The translations under genes were made by a program, and so were the position numbers. DNA of 8,296 nt from DATEZO01 sp035255485. GTDB taxonomy: Bacteria; Pseudomonadota; Gammaproteobacteria; Burkholderiales; Burkholderiaceae_D. Of the stretch, positions 1 to 6,591 are shown in pieces. Location: contig DATEZO010000128.1 in NCBI GenBank assembly GCA_035255485.1, forward strand, positions 1-8,296, written 5' to 3'. Under the pieces are notes generated by a model. The model was not told the DNA's origin, did no database searches, and worked only from the letters and a program-made list of their open reading frames with translations. Position 1 is the first letter of the stretch, and each line of letters starts with the position of its first letter.

Positions 1-165
1 CTGTCCGGCCGCATGTGCGTAAGGATGGACGATGGCGAAGAAGTGGAGTATCAGGAAGGCGACAGTTTTTATATGAAGCCGGGGCACGATGCATGGGTCG
101 TAGGCGACCAACGTTGCGTATTGCTGGATTTTACGGGCGCATCGCAGTATGCCAAGCCGCATTAA
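1..165 (+). CDS. Cupin-domain protein, C-terminal part (5' end outside window)
   Basis: Frame 1 is open from the first base to a TAA at 163-165, giving 54 residues. The stretch EGDSFYMKPGHDAWVVGD resembles the second cupin motif (G, several residues, P-G-x-x, with a histidine after PG), and is followed by a beta-strand-like run (CVLLDF). This pattern is typical of small single-domain cupins, where the PGH histidine often helps bind a metal. The first cupin motif, which would carry the other ligands, lies outside the window, so activity and substrate cannot be judged. The protein ends shortly after the barrel (ASQYAKPH). The next + strand gene begins about 550 bases downstream, so it is probably not in the same operon. 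The cupin assignment is fairly likely; a specific function cannot be given. Confidence 0.6.
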   Translation: MSGRMCVRMDDGEEVEYQEGDSFYMKPGHDAWVVGDQRCVLLDFTGASQYAKPH

Positions 166-246
166 GAGCGCAGGCAATATCCTTGTCATTGCTTTGAACG
201 GAAACAGAGAAGCCGCATAAAAGCTATCGACTCTTCGTCTTTACAG

Positions 247-267
247 GCGGTGCTCCTTTCGCACCGC
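247..267. repeat. Perfect 7-bp hairpin, no T-tract
   Basis: GCGGTGC (247-253) and GCACCGC (261-267) are exact reverse complements around a 7-base loop. No run of T follows on either strand, so it is not a standard intrinsic terminator. It lies about 80 bases after the cupin stop codon and could protect the 3' end of that transcript. Confidence 0.4.
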
Positions 268-269
268 GA

Positions 270-350
270 AATTCCGGGCCTGCGCATTTCAAAAACAATC
301 CTTGTTCGCATGCATATTCCGATCCAATTTGAAGAGTAGGCCCGGTAATT
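270..350. repeat. Long-range inverted repeat with nested inner pairings
   Basis: AATT-CCGGGCCT (270-281) is complementary to AGGCCCGG-t-AATT (338-350): 12 pairs with one bulged T at 346. Inside it, TGCG (281-284) can pair with CGCA (307-310), and AACAA (294-298) with TTGTT (302-306). The nesting suggests a folded RNA or a protein-binding region. The inner stems are short, and chance pairing in about 550 bases of gene-free DNA cannot be excluded. Confidence 0.3.
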
Positions 351-410
351 CTTGAACGTCGGAAGCGGTTCGATTTCATCGCCTACTCCGTGATCTGAAC
401 ACCGCTCACA

Positions 411-443
411 GGCAGCTGCGCACACAAGCTGCCAAGGTGGCTT
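411..443 (+). promoter_or_regulatory. Two mutually exclusive hairpins, attenuator-like
   Basis: AGCTGCC at 427-433 can pair upstream with GGCAGCT (411-417, perfect 7 bp, 9-base loop). The same bases can instead pair downstream: AAGCTGC (426-432) with GTGGCTT (437-443), a 7-bp stem with two G-U pairs that is followed by only a short T run (to 445). The overlap resembles an antiterminator/terminator switch, but the second stem is weak and the T run short. No gene starts directly after it. Confidence 0.2.
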
Positions 444-587
444 TTACTTGAATGGCGCAGTTCCTGTGCGCGGTGTTGTTTTAGCATGGCTACCATAGCG
501 ATATTCGGGAGCGGTCTCAATGTCCTTCATCTGCTCTTTCCCGCTGATAAGCGAGAGCTTGATTGAAATCACAGCGATCGGGCTGCT

Positions 588-615
588 TTGGCGTTCGCAC
601 GTCCTGCCCTATAGT
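588..615 (+). promoter_or_regulatory. Candidate sigma70 promoter for the cytochrome/molybdoenzyme operon
   Basis: TTGGCG (588-593) and TATAGT (610-615) are separated by 16 bases. The -10 box matches the consensus at five of six positions and the -35 box at four of six. Transcription would start near 622 and leave a leader of about 95 bases before the ATG at 718. It is the best -10/-35 pair I noticed in this gap, judged by eye only. Confidence 0.35.
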
Positions 616-717
616 GAATCATTCAGCCCACGCTTCGACGTCATGCGATGCCTTTGGTGACGCCGATCTGCGTTCGCGCCGATCATTTGCGGTGTTTCTT
701 GCCGGTTGGGATTCAGA

Positions 718-1587
718 ATGCAAAGAGCGCTTTCCGCATCTCGTCTGTCGTCGAGCAAGGCGACGCGTTATTACCGCCATCGTTTGCCTGTACGGATCAT
801 GCACTGGACCAACGTACTCTGCCTGACCGTACTGTTCATGAGCGGCCTGTCCATCTTCAATGCGCATCCCGCTCTTTACTGGGGCGATTCATCCTATAGC
901 AGGCGGCCGGCGCTCCTGGAAATCACATCAGTCGGCGCGCCGCCAGAGGCAAGGGGCATTCTGCGAGTGGGAAGTCATCAGCTCGATACTACTGGCGTAC
1001 TGGGTGTTTTCAGAGGCCCGGATGGTGCACTGCGCCGAAACGCCTTTCCATCCTGGATAACCATTCCAGGGTATTACTCGCTGGCGTTTGCGCGGCAGTG
1101 GCATTTCTTCTTTGCGTGGCTATTCGTCGTTAATGGGCTGACCTACATCCTGTATTCATTGCTGAGCGGTCACCTCGCACGCGATCTTGTTCCGAACAGC
1201 AAAGACATGAAGGAGATCGGCAAGTCGGTGAAAGACCACATTCTGTTCCGACATCCACACGGCGAGGCGGCCAAGCGCTATAACGTGCTGCAGAAACTGG
1301 CGTACCTGGTGGTCATCTTTGTGCTTCTCCCGCTGATCGTGCTGATGGGAATGGCGATGTCGCCGATGCTCGACAGCGCCATCACAGGCTGGGTCGACTG
1401 GTTCGGAGGACGGCAGTCGGCGCGCACCATTCACTTCATCGTCGCGTGGACGCTGGTCGCATTCGTCCTGATTCATGTGTTCGAAGTGATCGTCAGCGGC
1501 TTGTGGAACCATCTGCGTTCCATGATCACCGGTTACTACGGTGTTCCGCCGGACGCTGTTGCGGGAGCGCACCATGAGCACACATAG
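718..1587 (+). CDS. Cytochrome b561-type membrane subunit (cytochrome b/b6 domain), partner of the molybdoenzyme
   Basis: This 289-residue protein is probably the haem b membrane anchor that passes electrons between the quinone pool and the periplasmic molybdoenzyme encoded next. Four hydrophobic helices are visible at about 29-47, 126-150, 188-210 and 226-252. Histidines sit where this family (bacterial cytochrome b561/Ni-hydrogenase b type) places haem ligands: H29 (RIMHW), H129 (RQWHF) and the pair H229/H243 on the last helix. A long loop of about 75 residues separates helices 1 and 2, and the C-terminus is histidine-rich (AHHEHT). After an in-frame stop at 658-660 the first ATG is at 718. 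A TTG at 706 is the only earlier alternative, and neither has a clear Shine-Dalgarno sequence; ATG 799 would lose the conserved N-terminus. The stop codon lies inside the next gene, so the two are coupled. Confidence 0.88.
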   Translation: MQRALSASRLSSSKATRYYRHRLPVRIMHWTNVLCLTVLFMSGLSIFNAHPALYWGDSSYSRRPALLEITSVGAPPEARGILRVGSHQLDTTGVLGVFRGPDGALRRNAFPSWITIPGYYSLAFARQWHFFFAWLFVVNGLTYILYSLLSGHLARDLVPNSKDMKEIGKSVKDHILFRHPHGEAAKRYNVLQKLAYLVVIFVLLPLIVLMGMAMSPMLDSAITGWVDWFGGRQSARTIHFIVAWTLVAFVLIHVFEVIVSGLWNHLRSMITGYYGVPPDAVAGAHHEHT

Positions 1588-2350
1588 GCCAGACAGGCGG
1601 ACGTTCCTTCGCAATTTACTGGAAGCAGTGGCATTACTGAACATTGCCGGATGCGACCGGGTAGGACAGACTGAATGGTTCCAGAGGCTGTTGGCGGAGG
1701 GCGAGCGTTTGAACCGCACCGCGCACAAGGCGCTGCTGTCGCGCAGGACGATGGCGCAGGAATTCACCGAGGCTGATCTGTCGCCGTACTTTCGCAGCAA
1801 CGGCACCAGCAACCCGGAAAATCCGGCGTACCAGGCACTGGCCGCAAACGGCTTCAGGGACTGGGCACTGAAGGTCGAGGGCATGGTGGACAAGCCGCTG
1901 CAACTGACAATGACACAGCTACGTACCATGCCCCGGCGCACACAGATTACAAGGCACGATTGCGTGGAAGGCTGGAGTGCCATCGCGAAATGGTCCGGCG
2001 TTCCTCTGAGCCACGTGCTCAATGACGCGCGCCCGCGTTCGGACGCACGCTTCGTGGTGTTCCATTGCGCCGATCCGATGGAAGGGCCGGGTTCCGCGTT
2101 TTACTATGAAAGCCTCGACATGGACGACGCCTTTCATCCGCAGACGATACTTGCCTATGACCTGAATGACAGAGAACTTCCGATCGCAAACGGTGCGCCG
2201 CTGCGGCTACGCGTGGAACGCCAGCTCGGCTATAAGCATGCGAAGTATCTTAGCCGCATCGAGTTGGTCAGCAGCCTGGACACGATCCACGGGGGTAAGG
2301 GAGGCTATTGGGAAGACGGCCACGGCTATCAATGGTATGCCGGCATCTGA
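1574..2350 (+). CDS. Molybdopterin-dependent oxidoreductase, sulfite-oxidase fold, predicted Tat lipoprotein
   Basis: This 258-residue protein contains the sulfite oxidase/MsrP-type molybdopterin domain (about 95-235). C130 in ITRHDCVEGWSAIAKW fits the cysteine that ligates molybdenum in this fold. The N-terminus has a twin-arginine motif, DRRTFLRN (R8, R9), then a short hydrophobic run ending in the lipobox-like IAGC with C27. This suggests folded export through Tat and lipid attachment. D28 follows the cysteine, a residue that in E. coli keeps lipoproteins in the inner membrane. A mostly helical linker (about 28-60) precedes the domain. ATG 1574 is preceded by GGGAG (1563-1567) at good spacing and overlaps the cytochrome gene by 14 bases. 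The substrate is unknown: sulfite, sulfoxides or other S/N oxides are possible. MsrP uses MsrQ, a different type of membrane partner. Confidence 0.88.
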   Translation: MSTHRPDRRTFLRNLLEAVALLNIAGCDRVGQTEWFQRLLAEGERLNRTAHKALLSRRTMAQEFTEADLSPYFRSNGTSNPENPAYQALAANGFRDWALKVEGMVDKPLQLTMTQLRTMPRRTQITRHDCVEGWSAIAKWSGVPLSHVLNDARPRSDARFVVFHCADPMEGPGSAFYYESLDMDDAFHPQTILAYDLNDRELPIANGAPLRLRVERQLGYKHAKYLSRIELVSSLDTIHGGKGGYWEDGHGYQWYAGI

Positions 2351-2360
2351 CTGCCGGCAT
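2337..2360 (+). repeat. 9-bp hairpin over the molybdoenzyme stop codon
   Basis: ATGCCGGCA (2337-2345) pairs perfectly with TGCCGGCAT (2352-2360) around the loop TCTGAC, which contains most of the TGA stop (2348-2350). Each arm is nearly palindromic, so the ten bases TGCCGGCATC also occur as a direct repeat (2338-2347 and 2352-2361). No T-tract follows, so it is not an intrinsic terminator. It may stabilise the 3' end of the mRNA or be chance. Confidence 0.5.
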
Positions 2361-2507
2361 CGGTGGCCACTCTGCCGAAGGCTTGTTCCCTTCCTGAAGG
2401 TGCGATCGTCGTGCCCCAGGTTCGAAGGGCCCGATACACGAGTTAGTGCAACTGGCAAAATTTGGCGCCAGAGTTATTGCAATCGACGAGTTCTCAATTA
2501 ACGCTCA

Positions 2508-2544
2508 TGCCCTCCCTGGGCAATCCAGAGGGTGCCATTTTTTT
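2508..2544 (+). terminator. Rho-independent terminator after the cytochrome/molybdoenzyme operon
   Basis: CCCT (2510-2513) and CTGG (2516-2519) pair with CCAG (2525-2528) and AGGG (2529-2532), leaving a two-base bulge and the loop GCAAT. Two G-U pairs can extend the base. Seven T residues follow at 2538-2544. It lies about 160 bases past the molybdoenzyme stop, with no gene between, so it probably ends that transcript. The gap of about five bases between stem and T run lowers confidence. Confidence 0.5.
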
Positions 2545-2815
2545 CAGGCGTAGGGCTATGAACGGTCGCTCGGGTAATGAGAGGGGATGACTGCAGATGC
2601 CCCAAAGGCAAAACTAACCGACTCTGTAAAGCCGTCATTCGCATTAAGGCCTTAGAAGACTGGAAAGGAGCTAAGAAACTGAAGGCGATTCGTCTCCAAC
2701 GTCCGGCATCGCTCTAACTTTGTCCAAGCACCATGAATATGGGATATACGACAAACCGCCATGTGCGTAGCATATTTCCACAAAGAAATAATAATATGGC
2801 GTTTCGCCCCCAGTT

Positions 2816-2820
2816 GGAGG
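2816..2820 (+). promoter_or_regulatory. Ribosome binding site that decides the cyclase start
   Basis: GGAGG lies five bases before the ATG at 2826. The upstream in-frame ATGs at 2733 and 2796 have no comparable site, so an annotation beginning at 2733 would be 31 residues too long. Confidence 0.7.
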
Positions 2821-2825
2821 CTTCC

Positions 2826-3914
2826 ATGTATTTCCCAGTGTGGCCGGACAACGATAAAAAGATGCGCCGGCAAATCAATTATTGGGCCGCCACAGTGGCG
2901 TTTTACGTCCTGTGCCTCTCAATTTTGTGGTTTGAGGTCTGGCGCGGGTTTGCACCTTCGACCTACGTATCATGGGCTACGATCCTCGCCATCGGTGGTC
3001 TTGGGTACTTTTACATCCTGATCCGCCTTAGCCCATTATTGCGAATTTCGGCCTCGCAACTCGCCAACTACCAAGGCATTTTTGCGGTCCTGTGTATTGT
3101 CGCCGGTTATATCATCGCTGGTCCGATTCGCGGTGCCATGCTGGCACTTCTCCTCGTCGTCCTCGTCTTCTGTGCATTTACGCTAGAGCGAAGGTCTGCT
3201 CATCGCATGAGTGCTTTTGCCGTATTCTTGCTCGGCACAAGCATGATCTGGCTGGCCCATAGCGATCCAGTCCGTTTCGCACCGTGGATCGAGACGGCAC
3301 ATTTCCTTTTGGCGACGGCCACACTGTTCATCGTGGCGAACCTCACTAGCACCCTGCGAGACCTTCGAACCAAACTGAAGGCTCAAAAGAGCGAACTCAC
3401 AGCAGCACTTGAACGCATCCAAACACTGGCAACACGTGATGAATTGACGCTGTTGGCGAACCGTCGCTCGATGGTGGAGTTACTTGAAAAAGAAGAGCGC
3501 CGTGCGCGCTCTATCGATTTGCCGGACTGTGTGGCACTGCTAGACATCGATTGGTTTAAACAGGTCAATGATACGTATGGCCATGAAGCTGGTGATGAGG
3601 TGCTGCGGGCATTCGCTCGCCAGGCACTCGTATCCCTGCGTGCATCAGATAAAATCGGTCGATGGGGTGGTGAAGAATTTCTTGTTCTGCTGCCCGACAC
3701 CGATCAAGACGCCGCTCGTGCGGTACTGGACCGTTTTAGAGAGGATGTGGCAGCGCTACACTTTCCCGCATATACCCCGAGTTTGCGTGTCAGCTTTTCG
3801 GCGGGACTCGTGAAAATGATGCCGCAGGAACCAGCACGCGATGCGCTCCGCAGAGCGGACGAGGCGTTGTATGCGGCAAAGCACGGCGGACGTAATTGCG
3901 TTGTAAGCGCTTAA
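2826..3914 (+). CDS. Membrane-bound diguanylate cyclase (GGDEF domain)
   Basis: This 362-residue protein should make cyclic di-GMP from two GTP at the inner membrane. Its N-terminal half has about six hydrophobic helices (roughly 16-36, 47-67, 85-100, 103-121, 128-144, 158-172) that I cannot assign to a named sensor domain. A short charged helix (about 177-205) links them to the GGDEF domain (about 205-362). The signature is GGEEF at 281-285, an active variant. The metal-binding D240/D242 (LLDIDWFKQVND) and the YGHEAGDEVL element are intact. RASD at 272-275 lies exactly five residues before GGEEF, the position of the inhibitory I-site. No EAL domain is present. The start at 2826 follows a strong Shine-Dalgarno sequence, GGAGG at 2816-2820; in-frame ATGs at 2733 and 2796 lack one. 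The gene stands alone and converges on kup. Confidence 0.92.
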   Translation: MYFPVWPDNDKKMRRQINYWAATVAFYVLCLSILWFEVWRGFAPSTYVSWATILAIGGLGYFYILIRLSPLLRISASQLANYQGIFAVLCIVAGYIIAGPIRGAMLALLLVVLVFCAFTLERRSAHRMSAFAVFLLGTSMIWLAHSDPVRFAPWIETAHFLLATATLFIVANLTSTLRDLRTKLKAQKSELTAALERIQTLATRDELTLLANRRSMVELLEKEERRARSIDLPDCVALLDIDWFKQVNDTYGHEAGDEVLRAFARQALVSLRASDKIGRWGGEEFLVLLPDTDQDAARAVLDRFREDVAALHFPAYTPSLRVSFSAGLVKMMPQEPARDALRRADEALYAAKHGGRNCVVSA

Positions 3915-3926
3915 GATATTCAAGCG
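3908..3926 (+). repeat. Small hairpin across the cyclase stop codon
   Basis: CGCTTAA (3908-3914) pairs with TT (3919-3920) and AAGCG (3922-3926), with C3921 bulged and a GATA loop, and includes the TAA stop. No T-tract follows, so at best it is a weak transcription end. The rest of the 59-base gap between the two convergent genes shows no clear terminator on either strand. Confidence 0.3.
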
Positions 3927-3973
3927 GTCTCTCACCTTAATAGTGCAGCCAATTCACACGAGGCTTCGCTCAG

Positions 3974-5908
3974 CTAGATCTCAACTTGCGTACCTAGCTC
4001 CACCACACGATTTGCAGGCACATGGTAAAAGTCTGCGGCGTCGCGTGCATTGCGCAACATTGTTGCAAACAGCGCCTCGCGCCATAGCGCCATACCGCTG
4101 CCCACCTTGGGAATGACCGTCTGACGAGCGATGAAGTAGGAGGTTTGCATTGGATCGAAATCTAATCCGAAATTCTTGCACAGTGCCAGCGCCGCCGGGA
4201 TGTCTCGCTCATCCATAAAGCCGTAATGAATGTCGACTTGATAGCAGTCGTGGCCGAGGTTTTCAACCTTTACACGCTCCGTCACCGGCACACGAGGGAT
4301 GTCCGCATTGCGGATTGTCAGGAACACCGTGCGCTCATGAAGGATTTTGTTGTGTGCCAAGTTGTGCAGCATCGCATGCGGTACACCATCGCCTTCAGCA
4401 CGGAAGAAAACCGCCGTTCCGGCGACTCGAGTCGGTTCGCCCATAAATAGTGATTCGAGAAAATCTTCCAGTGGCACCATGTGCTGCCTTAGGTTGCCAA
4501 ACACCAGGCCGCGCCCTTGCTGCCAAGTGAGCATGATCAGCATGGCAATCGAGCCGAGAACCAGCGGGAACCAGCCGCCGTGCATGATCTTGAGAGTATT
4601 GGCCGAGAAGAAGGCCAAGTCGATTACGATGAAGAACAAAGTTGCCGACCACGCCAGCAGCGCATTGTATCGCCAGCCGTGGCGGATGACGAAGAAGGTC
4701 AGGATCGTTGTCATCAACATCGTCGCGGTGACTGCAATGCCGTACGCGGACGCGAGATTGGACGACGAGCCGAAGCCGACCACTGCCAGCACCACGGCCA
4801 TCAGCTGAAGCCAATTGACGAAAGGAACGTAGATTTGGCCCATTTCCCGTTCTGACGTGTAGACGATGCGCATACGCGGCAAGTAGCCCAGTGCGATTGC
4901 CTGCTGCGTAATTGAAAACGTGCCAGAAATGGTGGCCTGTGATGCGATTACCGTCGCCATGGTGGACAGCACGACCAGCGGATAAACGCTCCATGAGCCA
5001 AGCATTCGATAAAACGGATTGGACAGCGCGTCCGGATCCGCGATGAGCAGAGCCCCTTGCCCCAGGTAGTTCAATGCCAGTCCAGGAAAGACTACTGCAA
5101 ACCAGGCAATCCGGATCGGCTTCTTTCCAAAATGTCCCATGTCCGCATACAGTGCCTCCGCACCGGTAAACGCCAGCACGACCGCGCCCAGTGCCAGAAA
5201 TGCGAGCCAGCCATTACGAGTAAGAAAACGTAACGCATGCAGCGGATTAAGCGCGGCAAGTATGTCAGGATGGGCGGCGATATTGATGACGCCCATTGCC
5301 GCGAGGGCGGAAAACCATATCAGCACCACAGGGCCAAACCATTTTCCAATACCGGCCGTTCCCTTGTACTGGATTGCGTAAAGCGCAACCAGAACCGCTA
5401 CTGTCAACGGCACCACATACGTCTTCAGAGCAGGTGTGGCGACTTCCAGACCTTCAATGGCCGATAGCACGGAAATCGCCGGCGTAATGACGCCGTCTCC
5501 AAAAAACAGTGCCGCACCGATCAGACCGACAATTGCCAGCGGCCCGTACCAGCGCGACTGTGCACCGACCGACTTGAGCGCCAGTGCAACGAGCGCCATG
5601 ATGCCTCCTTCTCCGCGGTTATCGGCACGCAGGATAAGTGTGACGTACTTGAGCGACACGACGACCGTCAATCCCCATAGAATCAACGACACAACGCCCA
5701 GCAGATTGTCTTGGGTAAGGGGCAATCCATGTTCTTTCGAGAATACTTCCTTCAACGCATACAGCGGACTGGTACCGATGTCGCCGTAGACAATGCCGAT
5801 GGCGGCGACAGTCAGCGCAACAAGGCTGCTTTTATGATGACCCGGAGTTACTAGAGCGTTGGAGTGCCCGGTTCGGGCTTCCAAGCGATCAGGAATGCTT
5901 GTGTTCAT
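3974..5908 (-). CDS. kup: Low-affinity potassium transporter Kup
   Basis: Kup imports K+ with protons across the inner membrane. The 644-residue protein matches E. coli Kup (622 residues) along its full length as I remember that sequence. The hallmark GDIGTSPLY is at 42-50, RADNRGEGGI follows near 94, FGDGVITPAISV is near 136-147, and the C-terminus VELGTQVEI is nearly the same as the E. coli end. D43 corresponds to E. coli D23, important for transport; E. coli E116 aligns with D138 here, a substitution I believe is usual in many Kup proteins. About twelve membrane helices precede a cytoplasmic domain from about 470. The N-terminus is about 20 residues longer than in E. coli. The ATG overlaps the kdpE stop as ATGA (5905-5908) with no clear Shine-Dalgarno sequence, so translation probably depends on coupling. 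It is last in a three-gene operon. Confidence 0.96.
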   Translation of the reverse strand: MNTSIPDRLEARTGHSNALVTPGHHKSSLVALTVAAIGIVYGDIGTSPLYALKEVFSKEHGLPLTQDNLLGVVSLILWGLTVVVSLKYVTLILRADNRGEGGIMALVALALKSVGAQSRWYGPLAIVGLIGAALFFGDGVITPAISVLSAIEGLEVATPALKTYVVPLTVAVLVALYAIQYKGTAGIGKWFGPVVLIWFSALAAMGVINIAAHPDILAALNPLHALRFLTRNGWLAFLALGAVVLAFTGAEALYADMGHFGKKPIRIAWFAVVFPGLALNYLGQGALLIADPDALSNPFYRMLGSWSVYPLVVLSTMATVIASQATISGTFSITQQAIALGYLPRMRIVYTSEREMGQIYVPFVNWLQLMAVVLAVVGFGSSSNLASAYGIAVTATMLMTTILTFFVIRHGWRYNALLAWSATLFFIVIDLAFFSANTLKIMHGGWFPLVLGSIAMLIMLTWQQGRGLVFGNLRQHMVPLEDFLESLFMGEPTRVAGTAVFFRAEGDGVPHAMLHNLAHNKILHERTVFLTIRNADIPRVPVTERVKVENLGHDCYQVDIHYGFMDERDIPAALALCKNFGLDFDPMQTSYFIARQTVIPKVGSGMALWREALFATMLRNARDAADFYHVPANRVVELGTQVEI

Positions 5909-6591
5909 AACTGAAAACGATAACCGACACCGGTTTCGGTGACGAAGTGAATAGGTTGTGCAGGATCAGCTTCCAGCTTCTGACGCAGCCGGCTCATGTA
6001 GATGCGCAGGTAATGGCCACGCTCACCATGGTTCGGCCCCCAGACTTCCCGCATCAGGTGATGGTGGGTCATGACCTTGCCAGCATTTGCGGCAAGTACG
6101 CACAGCAGGCGATATTCGATCTGGGTCAGGTGCACCGGCACTCCGTCACGCTCGACGGTGCGGCGAGAACGGTCCAGCTCGACCTGTCCAAACCGCAGCG
6201 TCGGTGCGGCTTCCTGAGTACGCAGGTGGCGGCGTTGCAAGGCTCGTACACGAGCGGCTAGCTCCGCGACACCGAAAGGCTTGGTCAGATAATCGTCGGC
6301 ACCGGCGTCCAGTGCCTCCACCTTTTCCCTTTCTTCACTGCGCGCGGACAGGATTAGTACCGGCCGGTCAGACCAGGAGCGAAACTCCCTGACAAGATCT
6401 ACCCCCTCCATGTCGGGCAGCCCCAAGTCAACGATCAGCATGTCCGGACGGCGTGTGCCAGCTTCAATGAGCCCGCGCACGCCTGTATCTGCTTCATGGA
6501 CGCGCCAGCCGTCAGTTTCCAGCGCCACGCGTACGAAGCGTCGGATCTGTGGCTCGTCTTCAATTAACAGTGCCTGCATGTCTGCGCTCAT
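5905..6591 (-). CDS. kdpE: OmpR-family response regulator, KdpE type
   Basis: This 228-residue DNA-binding regulator is expected to receive phosphate from the kinase encoded just upstream. The receiver domain (about 5-118) has the acidic pair E11/D12, the phosphoacceptor D55 (LIVDLGLPD), S82 (LSARSEE) and K104 (YLTKPF). The winged-helix output domain (about 130-228) contains LTQIEYRLLCVL and ends HFVTETGVGYRFQL, the usual OmpR/KdpE ending. E. coli KdpE has 225 residues. The ATG at 6591-6589 overlaps the kinase stop as ATGA and has a strong Shine-Dalgarno sequence, GAGGAGG at 6599-6605, so it can initiate well on its own. The downstream partner is kup, so K+ uptake is the likely regulated process. 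No KdpE operator could be recognised in the window. Confidence 0.93.
   Translation of the reverse strand: MSADMQALLIEDEPQIRRFVRVALETDGWRVHEADTGVRGLIEAGTRRPDMLIVDLGLPDMEGVDLVREFRSWSDRPVLILSARSEEREKVEALDAGADDYLTKPFGVAELAARVRALQRRHLRTQEAAPTLRFGQVELDRSRRTVERDGVPVHLTQIEYRLLCVLAANAGKVMTHHHLMREVWGPNHGERGHYLRIYMSRLRQKLEADPAQPIHFVTETGVGYRFQL

Larger units (their letters stand above)
166..717. other. Gene-free stretch between cupin gene and cytochrome gene
   Basis: No reading frame here looks like a protein. Short open frames on both strands (for example 186-425 minus) have no recognisable motif and no good ribosome binding site. What can be seen are inverted repeats at 247-267, 270-350 and 411-443 and a promoter-like pair at 588-615, each listed separately. 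The stretch may be a regulatory or leader region, or decayed sequence; I cannot decide which from one genome. Confidence 0.5.
2351..2825. other. Gene-free stretch between molybdoenzyme and diguanylate cyclase genes
   Basis: No credible protein-coding frame is present. The stretch begins with the end of the stop-codon hairpin, contains the terminator at 2508-2544, and has a short inverted repeat CTGGC/GCCAG (2452-2456, 2467-2471). A purine-rich AAAGGAG near 2664-2670 resembles a ribosome binding site but has no ATG or GTG at a suitable distance. A weak promoter-like pair, TTGTCC (2720-2725) and TATACG (2745-2750), could serve the cyclase gene, but the 19-base spacing is poor. Confidence 0.5.

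Noticed and set aside
186..425. Minus-strand frame of 79 residues in the gene-free stretch
   Set aside because: It has no ribosome binding site and no recognisable motif, and it overlaps the inverted repeats.
440..610. Minus-strand short frame ending near 447, with a possible ATG near 524 after an AAAGAG
   Set aside because: Only 28 codons from the ATG, no recognisable family and no supporting context; probably chance.
1156..2022. Minus-strand open frame of 288 residues
   Set aside because: It lies opposite the cytochrome and molybdoenzyme genes, whose motifs are unmistakable; its own translation is low in complexity and shows no domain.
2661..2720. AAAGGAG followed by a short CTG-started frame, as a leader peptide
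   Set aside because: There is no ATG or GTG at proper spacing, and the peptide of about 12 residues shows no regulatory codon pattern.
2733..2825. Longer cyclase start at ATG 2733
   Set aside because: There is no ribosome binding site there, while ATG 2826 has GGAGG five bases upstream and begins just before the first membrane helix.
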